A DNA stretch of 64,000 bases. It comes from Pannonibacter carbonis (GTDB lineage Bacteria; Pseudomonadota; Alphaproteobacteria; Rhizobiales; Stappiaceae). Location: NCBI RefSeq assembly GCF_003012935.1, contig NZ_PUDR01000013.1:1-64000 (forward strand), written 5' to 3'. The notes below the pieces were generated by a model. It did not search any database, was not told the origin of the DNA, and saw nothing but the letters and a program-made list of their open reading frames with translations. Below are positions 42,098-50,343 of this stretch, in pieces. Both the position numbers and the translations under genes were made by a program. The first letter of the stretch is position 1. Each line of letters begins with the position of its first letter.

Positions 42098-43134
42098 TGG
42101 CGCGTCTCAACGCTTCCGAACTGGCGCAGCGTCTCGGCCGACAGGCCGAGGCGGTGTGCCGCCACTATCTCTCCAATGGCCGCAAACAGGGCAATTACTG
42201 GCAGGTTGGCGATGTCCGAAACACGGCTGGCCGCTCCATGTTCGTCCGGTTGCACGACAGCGTGAAAGGCATTGCCGGTAAATGGCAGGACTCGGCCACG
42301 GGGGAATATGGCGATCTGCTGGACGTGATCCGGGACTCGCTCGGTCTGATCGATTTCACAGACGTTGCCGAAGAAGCCCGGCGCTTCCTCAGCCTGCCGC
42401 ATCCTGAACCGCAGCCGCCATCCCGTCAGTCCCGCCCGCCAGCACCATCGGGATCATCGGAGGCCGCACGCCGACTCTGGCGCATGACACAGCCGCTGAT
42501 CGGCAGTACCGCAGAAGCGTATTTACGCGGACGCGGGATGACGGATATACGCCAAACCGCAAATCTGCGTTTCCATCCCAACTGCTACTGGCGGCCCGAG
42601 GACGATGCCCCGACGCAAGCCTGGCCCGCCATGATCGCCGCCGTCACCGACTTCGATGGCAGGATCACCGGCGCGCACCGCACCTGGCTGGCCCCGGACG
42701 GTTCCGGCAAGGCACCTGTCGATCCGCCAAGGAAGGCAATGGGCGACCTGCTCGGACATGCGGTTCGTTTCGGTGATGCGCACGATGTCATGGCAGCAGG
42801 GGAAGGTATCGAAACCATCCTGTCACTGCGTCAGGCTCTGCCCACCATGCCGATGGTTTCCGCACTCTCGGCCGGACATCTCGCCGCTATTCTGTTCCCG
42901 CCACAACTGCGCAGGCTCTATATCGTCCGTGATAACGATCCGGCAGGGAACAGCGCCCGCGATAGCCTGGTGGACCGGGCGCACGAGGTCGGAATCGAGA
43001 CCATCACGCTCTCGCCCATGATGGGGGACTTCAACGAAGATCTCGTAACTCATGGGCTGGATGCCGTTCGAGCAGAGATCCGGGTGCAAATCGCCCCCGA
43101 GGACGTCAGCCGCTTCATGGCTTCAATAGCATAG
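42097..43134 (+). CDS. Toprim-domain primase-like protein
   Basis: The 345-residue product has an N-terminal primase-like zinc-free region (GNYWQVGDVRNTAGRSMFVR) and a C-terminal Toprim fold: AAGEGIETILSLR with the catalytic Glu (about 230) and LYIVRDNDPAGNSARD with the DxD (about 275). It starts on the last base of the helicase stop codon, so both are co-translated. It probably primes or processes plasmid DNA. Confidence 0.85.
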   Translation: MARLNASELAQRLGRQAEAVCRHYLSNGRKQGNYWQVGDVRNTAGRSMFVRLHDSVKGIAGKWQDSATGEYGDLLDVIRDSLGLIDFTDVAEEARRFLSLPHPEPQPPSRQSRPPAPSGSSEAARRLWRMTQPLIGSTAEAYLRGRGMTDIRQTANLRFHPNCYWRPEDDAPTQAWPAMIAAVTDFDGRITGAHRTWLAPDGSGKAPVDPPRKAMGDLLGHAVRFGDAHDVMAAGEGIETILSLRQALPTMPMVSALSAGHLAAILFPPQLRRLYIVRDNDPAGNSARDSLVDRAHEVGIETITLSPMMGDFNEDLVTHGLDAVRAEIRVQIAPEDVSRFMASIA

Positions 43135-43439
43135 CCGGTATGGGGCCGTGATCGGGGACGTTCCGATCCGGTCATGCGCGCAGGCTGCCTGTCATCAGAA
43201 GAGGACCGCGCCTTGGCCTTCCGAGAGGGCGATCGGCCCACAAACGCTCCGGTCAGGCAATGGCGGCGCCCGACTGATTTCCGTCGGCGGGCAAGCCCGC
43301 CTTTACAGCGCGAAACAAATCAGTCGGGCTTTGCCATCAAGGCCCTCGCCAGAGGCTCGTGCTGCCAGACCGGAGTGCCCGTGGGCGTGTCTCGCCATGA
43401 AGGCCGCGACGGTCGCGGTCCAACTGACGGAAGCATCCC
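43135..43439 (+). promoter_or_regulatory. Structured leader of the DUF2493 gene
   Basis: A perfect 13-bp inverted repeat GCCCGACTGATTT (43268-43280) / AAATCAGTCGGGC (43317-43329) encloses a second perfect hairpin GGCGGGC-AA-GCCCGCC (43286-43301). No gene is supported in these 305 bases. The element could be a regulatory RNA; it has no T tail after the outer stem. Confidence 0.6.
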
Positions 43440-44366
43440 ATGTACGCACACGACGATTTCGAACCCGATCACAGCACGTCCCCGACCGGCCATGCCATCG
43501 AAGAACTCGAACTCTACGGCTACCGCCCCTCCGAAGACGAGGCCGATCCCCGGATCACACCCGAAGATCACGTCATCCAGGGGGCAGTCTCCGACATCTT
43601 CGACGCCCTGATTTCCACCATGGCCGACACCAGCCTCGATTTCGACCTCGACGAAATCCTCTGGTCCACCGTCAACACCTTCCACCGCGCTGTCGAACGG
43701 ATCGAGCGCAAGCTTGACGATAACGAGCAGACGCAGAAACGCCTTCAACGCGAACAGGACGGCAGCGAGGTTAAATCCGTCCAGTTGGAAACCCTGATCG
43801 GCGCGGGACAAAGCCTGATCGAGCGCCGTGACAGCATGGAAATCTTCCGCGAGACTGCCGCGGACATCTATCTGCGCACCACCGGAACGCCCTGGTCGCA
43901 ACGCTCCGGTTCACGGGTCAACCATCGCCAGATGACCTCGGCCATGATCGACAGCCGCGACTTCATCGCCGCCAAACGCCGGGCCGACAACGAGGTGCTG
44001 TTGCCCGCCGGGCCAAAGATCGCCTTCTCGGGCGGAGACACGACTGATCACCGGACGATCTGGGCCAAGCTCGATCAGGTCCATGCCAAGCACCCGGACA
44101 TGGTTCTGATGCACGGTGGATCGCCCAAGGGCGCGGAATGCATCGCGGCCACCTGGGCCAGCAATCGCAAAGTCGCGCAGGTCGCCTTCAAACCTGACTG
44201 GGCTAAACATGCCAAGGCGGCGCCGTTCAAGCGCAACGACCAGATGCTCGGCATCATGCCGATCGGGGTCATCATCTTCCCCGGCACGGGCATTCAGGAC
44301 AATCTGGCCGACAAGGCTCGCAAGATGGGTATCCCGGTTTATCGCTTCGGGACCGGCAGCGCGTGA
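43440..44366 (+). CDS. DUF2493 SLOG-fold protein
   Basis: The 308-residue product has a charged helical N-terminal half (residues 50-115, FHRAVERIERKLDDNEQTQK) and a C-terminal DUF2493/SLOG domain: KIAFSGGDTTDHRTIWAKLD (about 193-212), MVLMHGGSPKGAECIAATWA (about 221-240) and GVIIFPGTGIQDNLADKA. The SLOG fold binds nucleotides or DNA-related ligands; the plasmid role is unknown. GGAAG lies before the ATG. Confidence 0.85.
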   Translation: MYAHDDFEPDHSTSPTGHAIEELELYGYRPSEDEADPRITPEDHVIQGAVSDIFDALISTMADTSLDFDLDEILWSTVNTFHRAVERIERKLDDNEQTQKRLQREQDGSEVKSVQLETLIGAGQSLIERRDSMEIFRETAADIYLRTTGTPWSQRSGSRVNHRQMTSAMIDSRDFIAAKRRADNEVLLPAGPKIAFSGGDTTDHRTIWAKLDQVHAKHPDMVLMHGGSPKGAECIAATWASNRKVAQVAFKPDWAKHAKAAPFKRNDQMLGIMPIGVIIFPGTGIQDNLADKARKMGIPVYRFGTGSA

Positions 44367-44389
44367 GCGCTGCCTGTTCAGCATAAGCA

Positions 44390-44929
44390 CTACTGCAATA
44401 GCGCCAGGTCGTCCCAACGAATTCGGACATAACGGCCTGAGCGCTTTGGCAATTGCTTGCGGCTGACCATTCGCCCGGAGACCTGGAATTCCGCATTAAT
44501 TTTGACCACGAGCAGCTTGCTGAAATGCCTTGATGTATCCACCATCACCACGTCTTTGCTCTTGAAAGGAGTGATGGTTTTGATCTCGACATGATCATTT
44601 TCGAGCTTGCCGTCCGAACCTTGCGCGTAGGTCTTGTTCAACTTGATGCCGTAGGTGATGGCACCGAACAGCTCACCGATGTCGCCATACACCGATAAAT
44701 GCAGGCCCGTCTCCAGATGGTAGCTCTCGGCGAGTGAGATCAGGTCCTCAAAATACGGGATCATTGATCGGATGGCGTTTGGATACTTCGCTCCCCATTC
44801 CTTGTGACGAAGCTGTTCGTCAATGTCTGACCATGTCACCCATTCGCCGTCATCATAAAATGCCCGATCTGACCAATCGACTTCTGCCATAGCTTTAACC
44901 CGCATCCTTCCGCCCAACGATATGGTCAT
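44390..44929 (-). CDS. PD-(D/E)XK-like protein, possible orphan nuclease
   Basis: The product is up to 179 residues; ATG 44890 (MAEVDWSDRAFYDDGEW) is an alternative start. GDIGELFGAITYGIKLNK is followed by NDHVEIKTITPFKS, an acidic-x-E-x-K arrangement like DUF6998 or PD-(D/E)XK nucleases. It is a single gene on the opposite strand between plasmid-core genes, with lower GC and more Lys/Asn/Ile than its neighbours, which points to a separate acquisition. Confidence 0.6.
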   Translation of the reverse strand: MTISLGGRMRVKAMAEVDWSDRAFYDDGEWVTWSDIDEQLRHKEWGAKYPNAIRSMIPYFEDLISLAESYHLETGLHLSVYGDIGELFGAITYGIKLNKTYAQGSDGKLENDHVEIKTITPFKSKDVVMVDTSRHFSKLLVVKINAEFQVSGRMVSRKQLPKRSGRYVRIRWDDLALLQ

Positions 44930-45118
44930 CGTAGAGGTGCAGCAGATACTGGTCCACCAGACGCATAAGCTTTCTCATTCAAACTGCGAGTTTTCGGACA
45001 GGCCTGGCCTCGAAAGCCATCGCTTCTCGCGCGGTGAGAGGAATGCTGCTATGCTGTGATTGCGCCATGGTGGTGGTGGAAGGCGCAACCGTCCAACCTT
45101 TTGCACGGAGACACCACC

Positions 45119-45559
45119 ATGATCGTTCTCGGAATCCTCGTTTCCATCGCAGCCATCGGCACCATGTGCTGGCTGCTGTTCAATCTCGCCGTATTCGCTT
45201 TGCCGTTCTTTATTGGCCTGAATGCAGGCGCCTTGGCCTATGATACTGGGGCTGGCTGGCTCGGCGGCATCGTCGTTGGTCTTCTCGCCGCCGGTCTGAC
45301 GCTGGCTGTTGGTCAGGGCCTGCTCATGCTGATCCGCCCGATGTGGGCGCGTCTGCTGATTGCTCTGGCCTTCGTCGCTCCGGCGGGAATGGCCGGATTT
45401 TACGCCACGCTCGGTATTGTCAAGCACATGATGCCCTCGGAGATATGGCAACTCATCTTCTCGGTGATCGGAGCGGTTGCGGTGGGCGTGACGGCGTTCC
45501 TGCGCGTTGCGGGCATGGCGGCAACCGACCACGCGGACGGCGGCTTTGCACGAACCTGA
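45119..45559 (+). CDS. Small polytopic membrane protein
   Basis: The 146-residue product has four likely membrane helices (about 2-22, 24-45, 48-75, 80-100) and a fifth near 115-132, then a polar tail ending HADGGFART. GGTGGT (about 45070) and ACCACC (45113-45118) could pair across the leader and cover the start. CGGAG lies 10 bases upstream of the ATG. No family is recognised. Confidence 0.6.
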   Translation: MIVLGILVSIAAIGTMCWLLFNLAVFALPFFIGLNAGALAYDTGAGWLGGIVVGLLAAGLTLAVGQGLLMLIRPMWARLLIALAFVAPAGMAGFYATLGIVKHMMPSEIWQLIFSVIGAVAVGVTAFLRVAGMAATDHADGGFART

Positions 45560-46128
45560 ACCGCAATGATCCGTTGATGGCGACCAGAAGCGGATGCTGA
45601 TCGTCTTCCGTCTTCGTCAGGAAAATGGTGACAGACAGCGGCCAATCACCGGATCAACCTGGGGCACAGACGCGGCCCATAGGAGCGCAGGACGGTCGGC
45701 ACCAGCGCGTGCAGACTGACGGGAACCCGCGGGTGGTGGCATGCCGGTGGAACAGGCCGGAAGCAGAGATGCGCATGATCTGAGACGCAGGGTGACAGGA
45801 AAGGCCGGTGTTGCCGGTCAGGTCATCCTGATGGAGCCTCAAGGTTGCCACATCTCCGTTCAGCCCCCGTGTCTCGACCACTCCAAACGGCCTCTTCAAT
45901 GGCCTGATCTGGCCGAAGAGCAGCGCGATGCGCTTCGACCGCTTTAGCGCAACAGCGTCGTCACAACTTTCTTCCCCTGACGGCAGAGCCGCCATTCCGC
46001 GCGGAACAAGAAAGTTCCTCCTGTGCTGTCCAGCCCCCGAGGGGGTGCGCCAGCGTTCGTCTCCGGCCGGTCGATCGCCATAGAGGCCGCAATGGTGCGG
46101 GCTCGGAAACGGAAAACGGAGACTTAAA
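45560..46128. other. Intergenic region, nothing clear
   Basis: About 570 bases without a convincing gene. The frames that are open lack family resemblance, and one is only the reverse of the DUF736 gene. A hairpin GCCCCCGAGGGGGT is near 46043-46056, and CGGAG (46118-46122) serves the DUF736 gene. Confidence 0.45.
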
Positions 46129-46455
46129 ATGGCAACCATCGGCACCTTCAAGAAGACCGGCTCGAACGAATTCACCGGCGACATCGTCACCCTCAGCGTC
46201 CAGGCCAAGGGCGTGCGCATCATCCCCGACCTGCGCGCTACCGGCGAAAACGCCCCCAGCCACCGGGTTCTGGTCGGCCGCGCCGAGATCGGCGCCGCCT
46301 GGTCCAAGCGCTCCAACGAGGGCCGCGACTATCTCGGCCTCAAGCTGGACGATCCGAGCTTCAACGCTCCGATCTACGCCAACCTCTTCGATGACGAAGA
46401 AGGCGAAACCTTCTCCCTCATCTGGTCCCGCCCCAACGGTCGCCGCGGCGACTAA
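46129..46455 (+). CDS. DUF736 protein (first copy)
   Basis: The 108-residue product is a classic DUF736 protein: MATIGTFKKTGSNEFTGDIV, RAEIGAAWSKRSNEGRDYL, GLKLDDPSFNAPIYANLFDD and a C-terminal SLIWSRPNGRRGD. These small plasmid proteins are of unknown function; a single-stranded DNA-binding style beta fold is sometimes suspected. A second, diverged copy is at 53483-53818. A terminator follows 10 bases after the stop. Confidence 0.92.
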   Translation: MATIGTFKKTGSNEFTGDIVTLSVQAKGVRIIPDLRATGENAPSHRVLVGRAEIGAAWSKRSNEGRDYLGLKLDDPSFNAPIYANLFDDEEGETFSLIWSRPNGRRGD

Positions 46456-46465
46456 GGCGCGGCAC

Positions 46466-46495
46466 AAAGGCCCCGACCGCAAGGTCGGGGCCTTT
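46466..46495 (+). terminator. Rho-independent terminator, bidirectional
   Basis: AAAGGCCCCGACC-GCAA-GGTCGGGGCCTTT is a perfect 13-bp stem whose A and T ends make it work in either direction, between DUF736 and the convergent hipA gene. Confidence 0.88.
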
Positions 46496-46550
46496 CTCAT
46501 GTCCGCGGGAAAGTCGTCACGCCACCGCGCCCTGTCGTGTCTGGCACGGA

Positions 46551-47792
46551 TCAGGCGCTTAGGATCGGGATGATGGTTTTGACATGGGCGTCGATGCGCT
46601 CCAGCACGGGCGGCGGGACCACTTCGCGCTCCGGCAGTGTCCACCATTTCGTATCAATGCGTTTCACCGTCTCGACAACGGCCTTGAGCACGGCTGGCTC
46701 GGGAAGCCTTGCCCGATTGGCAAACGTCTTCCAGCGGGCCGGGGCCAAGCCCTTGAAGGCCCGCTCGCCGCCCAGAGACAGCGCCAGCCCATCTGCCGGA
46801 ATATAGGGCACGGTCGAAAGCATGTCGTAGATCGGTGCTAGAGCGGGCGTGTCGCCGTCGCCCGGATAGATCAGCGACCAGTTCTTGAGGTGCATGTCGC
46901 CATTGCCCATGACCACCGAGAAGGTCAGCCGCCGGACAAACTCCAGCGCGGCGAACGGCGAGATCGCAACATTCAGCACAGAGGCGATGTCGTGGGAGGC
47001 GGCGCCATCATATTTGCGCGCCGGGTACAGGCCGAAAACCTGCGCGAAATCCTCGATATGGATGCGCTGCCCGTCTGCCCCGCGATCAAAACGCCGCACG
47101 AGCAGGACAAGCCCCTCGGCAAGTGTTTCAAACTCTTCGGGAATGCCCTCGAACTGGTCTCGGCTGACCAGTTCCCGCTCGGGCACATTCATGCCGATGG
47201 CTTCGGCAAGCGCGAGGTTCGCGAACTCGTTCTCCGACACGCCCGGAAAGGCGGTCGAGGGGAATTTCGCAATATATTGGCCCTCGTCATCCCCGAGCGG
47301 CAAGGTCAGCCCGCCGCCCTTGCCGGTGTTCTTCATCACCGAGAGCTTCATCTGCACGCCTGCCAGCGAGAAGCGGGCCTTGGGCCGTCCTTGGGTTGGC
47401 GCCGCCCCGATGCCGGGTTGACCGTCACTGGGCAGCACCCGAACGGCCCCCGGCAAATCCGCACCAAGGGTGGCCAGGAGATCGAAATCATTCCCCGACC
47501 GCACATTACCCGCATGGTGCTTTTCCATCGCCTCGCGCAGCCGGTCTTCGGGCAGCAGGTTGGCAAAGAAGGGCGGCAGGCTGCCTGCGACGGGTCGCGG
47601 ATCCTTGCGCAAGCCCCCTGATGCCGCGCGAAGGGATAGGCTCAGAACCGGATGGCCTCCAGTCGCGCGATAGGCCGGATCAAGGCTGAAGGCGTTGAAA
47701 TCACCCGGCGTCCTGACGATCGTGCCAACCTTCGCACTGTTCAGGAACACGTCCAGCGCGGTGATGGTCTCAGCGGTACGGACGGCTGTCAT
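46551..47792 (-). CDS. hipA: HipA-family kinase toxin
   Basis: The product, about 413 residues from MTAVRTAETITALDVFLNSA, has the HipA N-terminal couple_hipA region, the P-loop-like QMKLSVMKN and the kinase core IAKFPSTAFPGVSENEFANL. The catalytic loop is FSVVMGNGDMHLKNWSLIYP (Asp and Asn) and the metal motif is APIYDMLSTV. HipA kinases inhibit translation by phosphorylating glutamyl-tRNA synthetase in E. coli. It overlaps hipB by 23 bases. Confidence 0.92.
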   Translation of the reverse strand: MTAVRTAETITALDVFLNSAKVGTIVRTPGDFNAFSLDPAYRATGGHPVLSLSLRAASGGLRKDPRPVAGSLPPFFANLLPEDRLREAMEKHHAGNVRSGNDFDLLATLGADLPGAVRVLPSDGQPGIGAAPTQGRPKARFSLAGVQMKLSVMKNTGKGGGLTLPLGDDEGQYIAKFPSTAFPGVSENEFANLALAEAIGMNVPERELVSRDQFEGIPEEFETLAEGLVLLVRRFDRGADGQRIHIEDFAQVFGLYPARKYDGAASHDIASVLNVAISPFAALEFVRRLTFSVVMGNGDMHLKNWSLIYPGDGDTPALAPIYDMLSTVPYIPADGLALSLGGERAFKGLAPARWKTFANRARLPEPAVLKAVVETVKRIDTKWWTLPEREVVPPPVLERIDAHVKTIIPILSA

Positions 47793-48090
47793 CGTCGCTC
47801 TCCGGTTGCGGGCTGAAGGCCGGATGATCATCCTCGGCCTCGGGGCGCAAAAGCGCCTCGATGGCGGGCACCATTGCCTGCGGGACCAGCATCATTTCCA
47901 GCCCAAGCGCCCTGGCAATGTTGATCAATGTCGTGGTGCGCGCAGCCGCCGCCCCCGTCTCGATGTCGCGGTAGCGCGGGCGCGAAATGCCCGCAAGATC
48001 GGCCACCTGCTCCTGCGTCAACCCCGCTGCAAGACGCGCGCGGCGAAAATGGTCGCCGATCAGCCTCAGTGTTTCTTCTTCCGCCTTCAT
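47770..48090 (-). CDS. hipB: HipB-like HTH antitoxin
   Basis: The 106-residue product has an XRE helix-turn-helix (RRARLAAGLTQEQVADLAGI, SRPRYRDIETGAAAAR) and a long acidic C-terminal tail (LLRPEAEDDHPAFSPQPESD). It should neutralise HipA and repress the operon through the palindromes at 48105-48169. Confidence 0.9.
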   Translation of the reverse strand: MKAEEETLRLIGDHFRRARLAAGLTQEQVADLAGISRPRYRDIETGAAAARTTTLINIARALGLEMMLVPQAMVPAIEALLRPEAEDDHPAFSPQPESDDDSRPYR

Positions 48091-48104
48091 GTGATGCCTT
48101 TACG

Positions 48105-48169
48105 GATCATTTTTGCTGCACTGATCTGGATGGGTACCATATCCAGCGCAAAACGCAAAGAAAATGATC
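48105..48169 (-). promoter_or_regulatory. hipBA operator region
   Basis: CTGGAT...ATCCAG (48126-48146) surrounds GGTACC. An outer inverted repeat GATCATTTT (48105-48113) / AAAATGATC (48161-48169) brackets it. The sites lie just upstream of hipB. The stretch on to 48409 holds no supported gene. Confidence 0.6.
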
Positions 48170-48409
48170 TCCAAACATATCGCTATCATTTCCCATGGAG
48201 CGTTTAGGGATCATTCTGCGCTGGTCGGCGTTACGGCCAGCACAAGTGCTGCAATTGCGGCATACAGGCGAATCAGTCGGGCTGCATGCTCAGCCGTGCA
48301 GATAACGCCCTGACCAGATTCGACGATTTCGTATGGCGTATCGGGCGAAGACGACTAAAATAGCCGTAGTTCTGGAATGCGCGCCGGTCGCGATGGGAGG
48401 TGATCATGC

Positions 48410-48676
48410 ATGATCACCGCTCGACAGTCGCGGGCCGCACGCGCGTTGCTGGGTTGGACGCAGGAGACGCTCGCTGACAAGGCCCGAATATCGCTGACTG
48501 CCCTGAAACGCCTTGAGTCCGAGAACCGGCTCGAGGTGTATGAGACAACGCGGGATCAGGTGCGCCGGGCGCTTGAAGCAGCAGGGATTGTTCTCCTGTC
48601 CACGGATCGCGGGCAAGGAGTGTTGCTGGTACATGGCCAAGACGAGAAGAGACACCGACAGATCCATGACGCCTGA
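48410..48676 (+). CDS. XRE-family HTH regulator
   Basis: The 88-residue product has a helix-turn-helix (RQSRAARALLGWTQETLADK, ARISLTALKRLESENRLEV) followed by a short domain (RRALEAAGIVLLSTDRGQGV). GGGAGG is nine bases before the ATG. It is a single-domain regulator found ahead of DUF2285 genes on such plasmids. Confidence 0.82.
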   Translation: MITARQSRAARALLGWTQETLADKARISLTALKRLESENRLEVYETTRDQVRRALEAAGIVLLSTDRGQGVLLVHGQDEKRHRQIHDA

Positions 48677-48736
48677 CGGGCGCGGGCGGAATCATCGATC
48701 CGCTGCGGCGGCCTGTGCTCTGTGGCGACCCGCGAC

Positions 48737-49012
48737 ATGACATCTCCGCTTCCCCCCTTCGACGATATTGCACCTGTTAGCGACGAGCTGACCGAATATG
48801 ACCGCGCGCATATCAAGCTCTATATGCGGCTGCTCGATGCCGCCGATGATGGGGCGGAATGGGCCGAAGCCGTCAATGTGCTGTTCGGAATTGATCCTGT
48901 TCGGGAACCGGAACGCGCCCGGCAGGTCCATGACAGCCATCTGGGACGGGCGCGCTGGATGACACAGAGCGGCTATCGTCAGCTGCTGCGTCATCCGACA
49001 GATCGGACCTGA
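48737..49012 (+). CDS. DUF2285-family small protein
   Basis: The product, about 91 residues (MTSPLPPFDDIAPVSDELTE, YDRAHIKLYMRLLDAADDGA), ends in ARWMTQSGYRQLLRH, the DUF2285 terminal pattern shared with the protein at 49298-49906. It is probably a DNA-binding accessory regulator. A GTG at 48722 is also open. Confidence 0.75.
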   Translation: MTSPLPPFDDIAPVSDELTEYDRAHIKLYMRLLDAADDGAEWAEAVNVLFGIDPVREPERARQVHDSHLGRARWMTQSGYRQLLRHPTDRT

Positions 49013-49140
49013 CCTCGCCGCCGTCGCACCAGTGATGCCTTCAGAGCATCACCCCATGTCTTTGTTCTGGCTTCCATCTCGGTAGAGGCACCGCAATTCT
49101 TTCACGCTCCACCTGTGCAGTTTCAACCAGGAGCGGAGCA

Positions 49141-49473
49141 ATGAAGCCGGATACATCCCGCTGGCGAGACCAGGACCAGTATGAATTCTACGATGCGCTG
49201 CCCGTTGAGGGCGTCGCCTGGGAATGCCTGCGCCGTAACGCGTCCTATCAGGCCAGTTTCGATGACCTTGTAGCGCAAGGCGCCGGGCATCTTCCCCTTG
49301 CGGATCACGTCCAACATCGCTGGGGGTTGCGATTTCCCGGCAGACCCCGGCTTTTCCGCGCTCGACCAACCGGTCATCTGGTCGCCTGTTGCCAATCCGG
49401 ACATGCTGATGCTCGGAGCAGCGCCCGATTTTCTTCCGCCTTCTCCGTCCGCCTTATCGGTAGATCTTGCTGA
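49141..49473 (+). CDS. DUF6499 N-terminal regulator domain
   Basis: The 110-residue frame starts MKPDTSRWRDQDQYEFYDAL, PVEGVAWECLRRNASYQASF, the DUF6499 transcriptional-regulator-like domain. Near codon 65 (HRWGLRFP) the frame's similarity stops, while the +1 frame continues as PADPGFSALDQPVIWSPVAN. The remaining 45 residues here are Arg/Ser-rich and look like out-of-frame coding. AGGAGCGGAGCA precedes the ATG. Confidence 0.6.
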   Translation: MKPDTSRWRDQDQYEFYDALPVEGVAWECLRRNASYQASFDDLVAQGAGHLPLADHVQHRWGLRFPGRPRLFRARPTGHLVACCQSGHADARSSARFSSAFSVRLIGRSC

Positions 49474-49906
49474 TGCCATCTGCGGACCAGAGGGGACATA
49501 TGGTGTCTGCGACGCCAGAGACGGCGTTCAATATCTGATCCTCGCCGACACCGATGCCAATTCGCAGCCGGCGATCATTCTGCCACTTGACGAAAATCTG
49601 CCGGATCGGCTCGAAGCCATTCTCAGGCTCTGGCACATGCTGGCCGGGAAACCCGCGCGCCGCGACCCCAGGATGACGCCGTATCAGCGCCGGCGGTTTC
49701 GCCTGATGATGCAAGCTGCCGACGGAAACGCCAACCACGCGACCTATCGCGAGATTGCCATCGCCATCTACGGAGAGGCGCGCGTTCGGGCCGAGCCGTG
49801 GAAGACATCGGCTTTGCGCGCCTCTGTCATCGCCCTTGTTCGATCTGCCGCCGCGCTGATCGACGGCGGTTATCAGGACCTTTTGCGCCATCGTCGCAAA
49901 CCCTGA
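49298..49906 (+). CDS. DUF2285-containing continuation in the +1 frame
   Basis: From about 49338 this frame gives PADPGFSALDQPVIWSPVAN..., then LPLDENLPDRLEAILRLWHM, MTPYQRRRFRLMMQAADGNA and the DUF2285 end SAAALIDGGYQDLLRHRRKP. Together with the upstream frame it would make one DUF6499-DUF2285 protein of about 255 residues. The frame's own first ATG (49298) has no supporting ribosome site. Either a frameshift mutation or programmed frameshifting separates the parts. Confidence 0.6.
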   Translation: MRITSNIAGGCDFPADPGFSALDQPVIWSPVANPDMLMLGAAPDFLPPSPSALSVDLADAICGPEGTYGVCDARDGVQYLILADTDANSQPAIILPLDENLPDRLEAILRLWHMLAGKPARRDPRMTPYQRRRFRLMMQAADGNANHATYREIAIAIYGEARVRAEPWKTSALRASVIALVRSAAALIDGGYQDLLRHRRKP

Positions 49907-50042
49907 CACTGACGTCTGATCGAGGGTGAGGATTTTACCCCTTCGATCTTCCTCATCCCCCATGCCGCCGCGCCTTCGCCACCGTGCGCATGTCATGCCG
50001 TTGATCGTCAGCGGCATCCTGCACAACCACGGAGGCCACCCC

Positions 50043-50324
50043 ATGCGACCTGATCTCGCCGCCTTGCCGCCACGCTACCTGCGCACCAAGGAAGCCGCCG
50101 ATTTCCTCAGTCTGTCCGCGCGCACGCTGGAAAAGCACAGAACCTACGGAACGGGACCTGCCTATCACAAGCTCGGCGGCCGCGTTGTCTATTCGGTCGA
50201 GGATCTCGCAGCCTGGGTTGCGCGCGGATCGGTTACCTCCACGTCGGACCCACGCGGACAGGTTCTCCCGGCGAAACCTCTACCGCCGACCGCATTCACC
50301 TCGCCCAAGCGCATTACGCGCTGA
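50043..50324 (+). CDS. AlpA/MerR-type HTH protein
   Basis: The 93-residue product (MRPDLAALPPRYLRTKEAAD) has the winged HTH FLSLSARTLEKHRTYGTGPA and YHKLGGRVVYSVEDLAAWVA. Proteins of this type are excisionase-like or replication-region regulators and are often found just upstream of RPA-type repA. It is 19 bases before repA. Confidence 0.85.
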   Translation: MRPDLAALPPRYLRTKEAADFLSLSARTLEKHRTYGTGPAYHKLGGRVVYSVEDLAAWVARGSVTSTSDPRGQVLPAKPLPPTAFTSPKRITR

Positions 50325-50343
50325 ACACGGCGGTCAGCCCTCT

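Noticed and set aside
48211-48357. Minus-strand open stretch upstream of the XRE gene with a protein-like look (TPYEIVESGQGVICTAEHAA)
   Set aside because: It has no start codon or ribosome site and is closed by stops at about 48 codons. It could be a gene relic but cannot be assigned.
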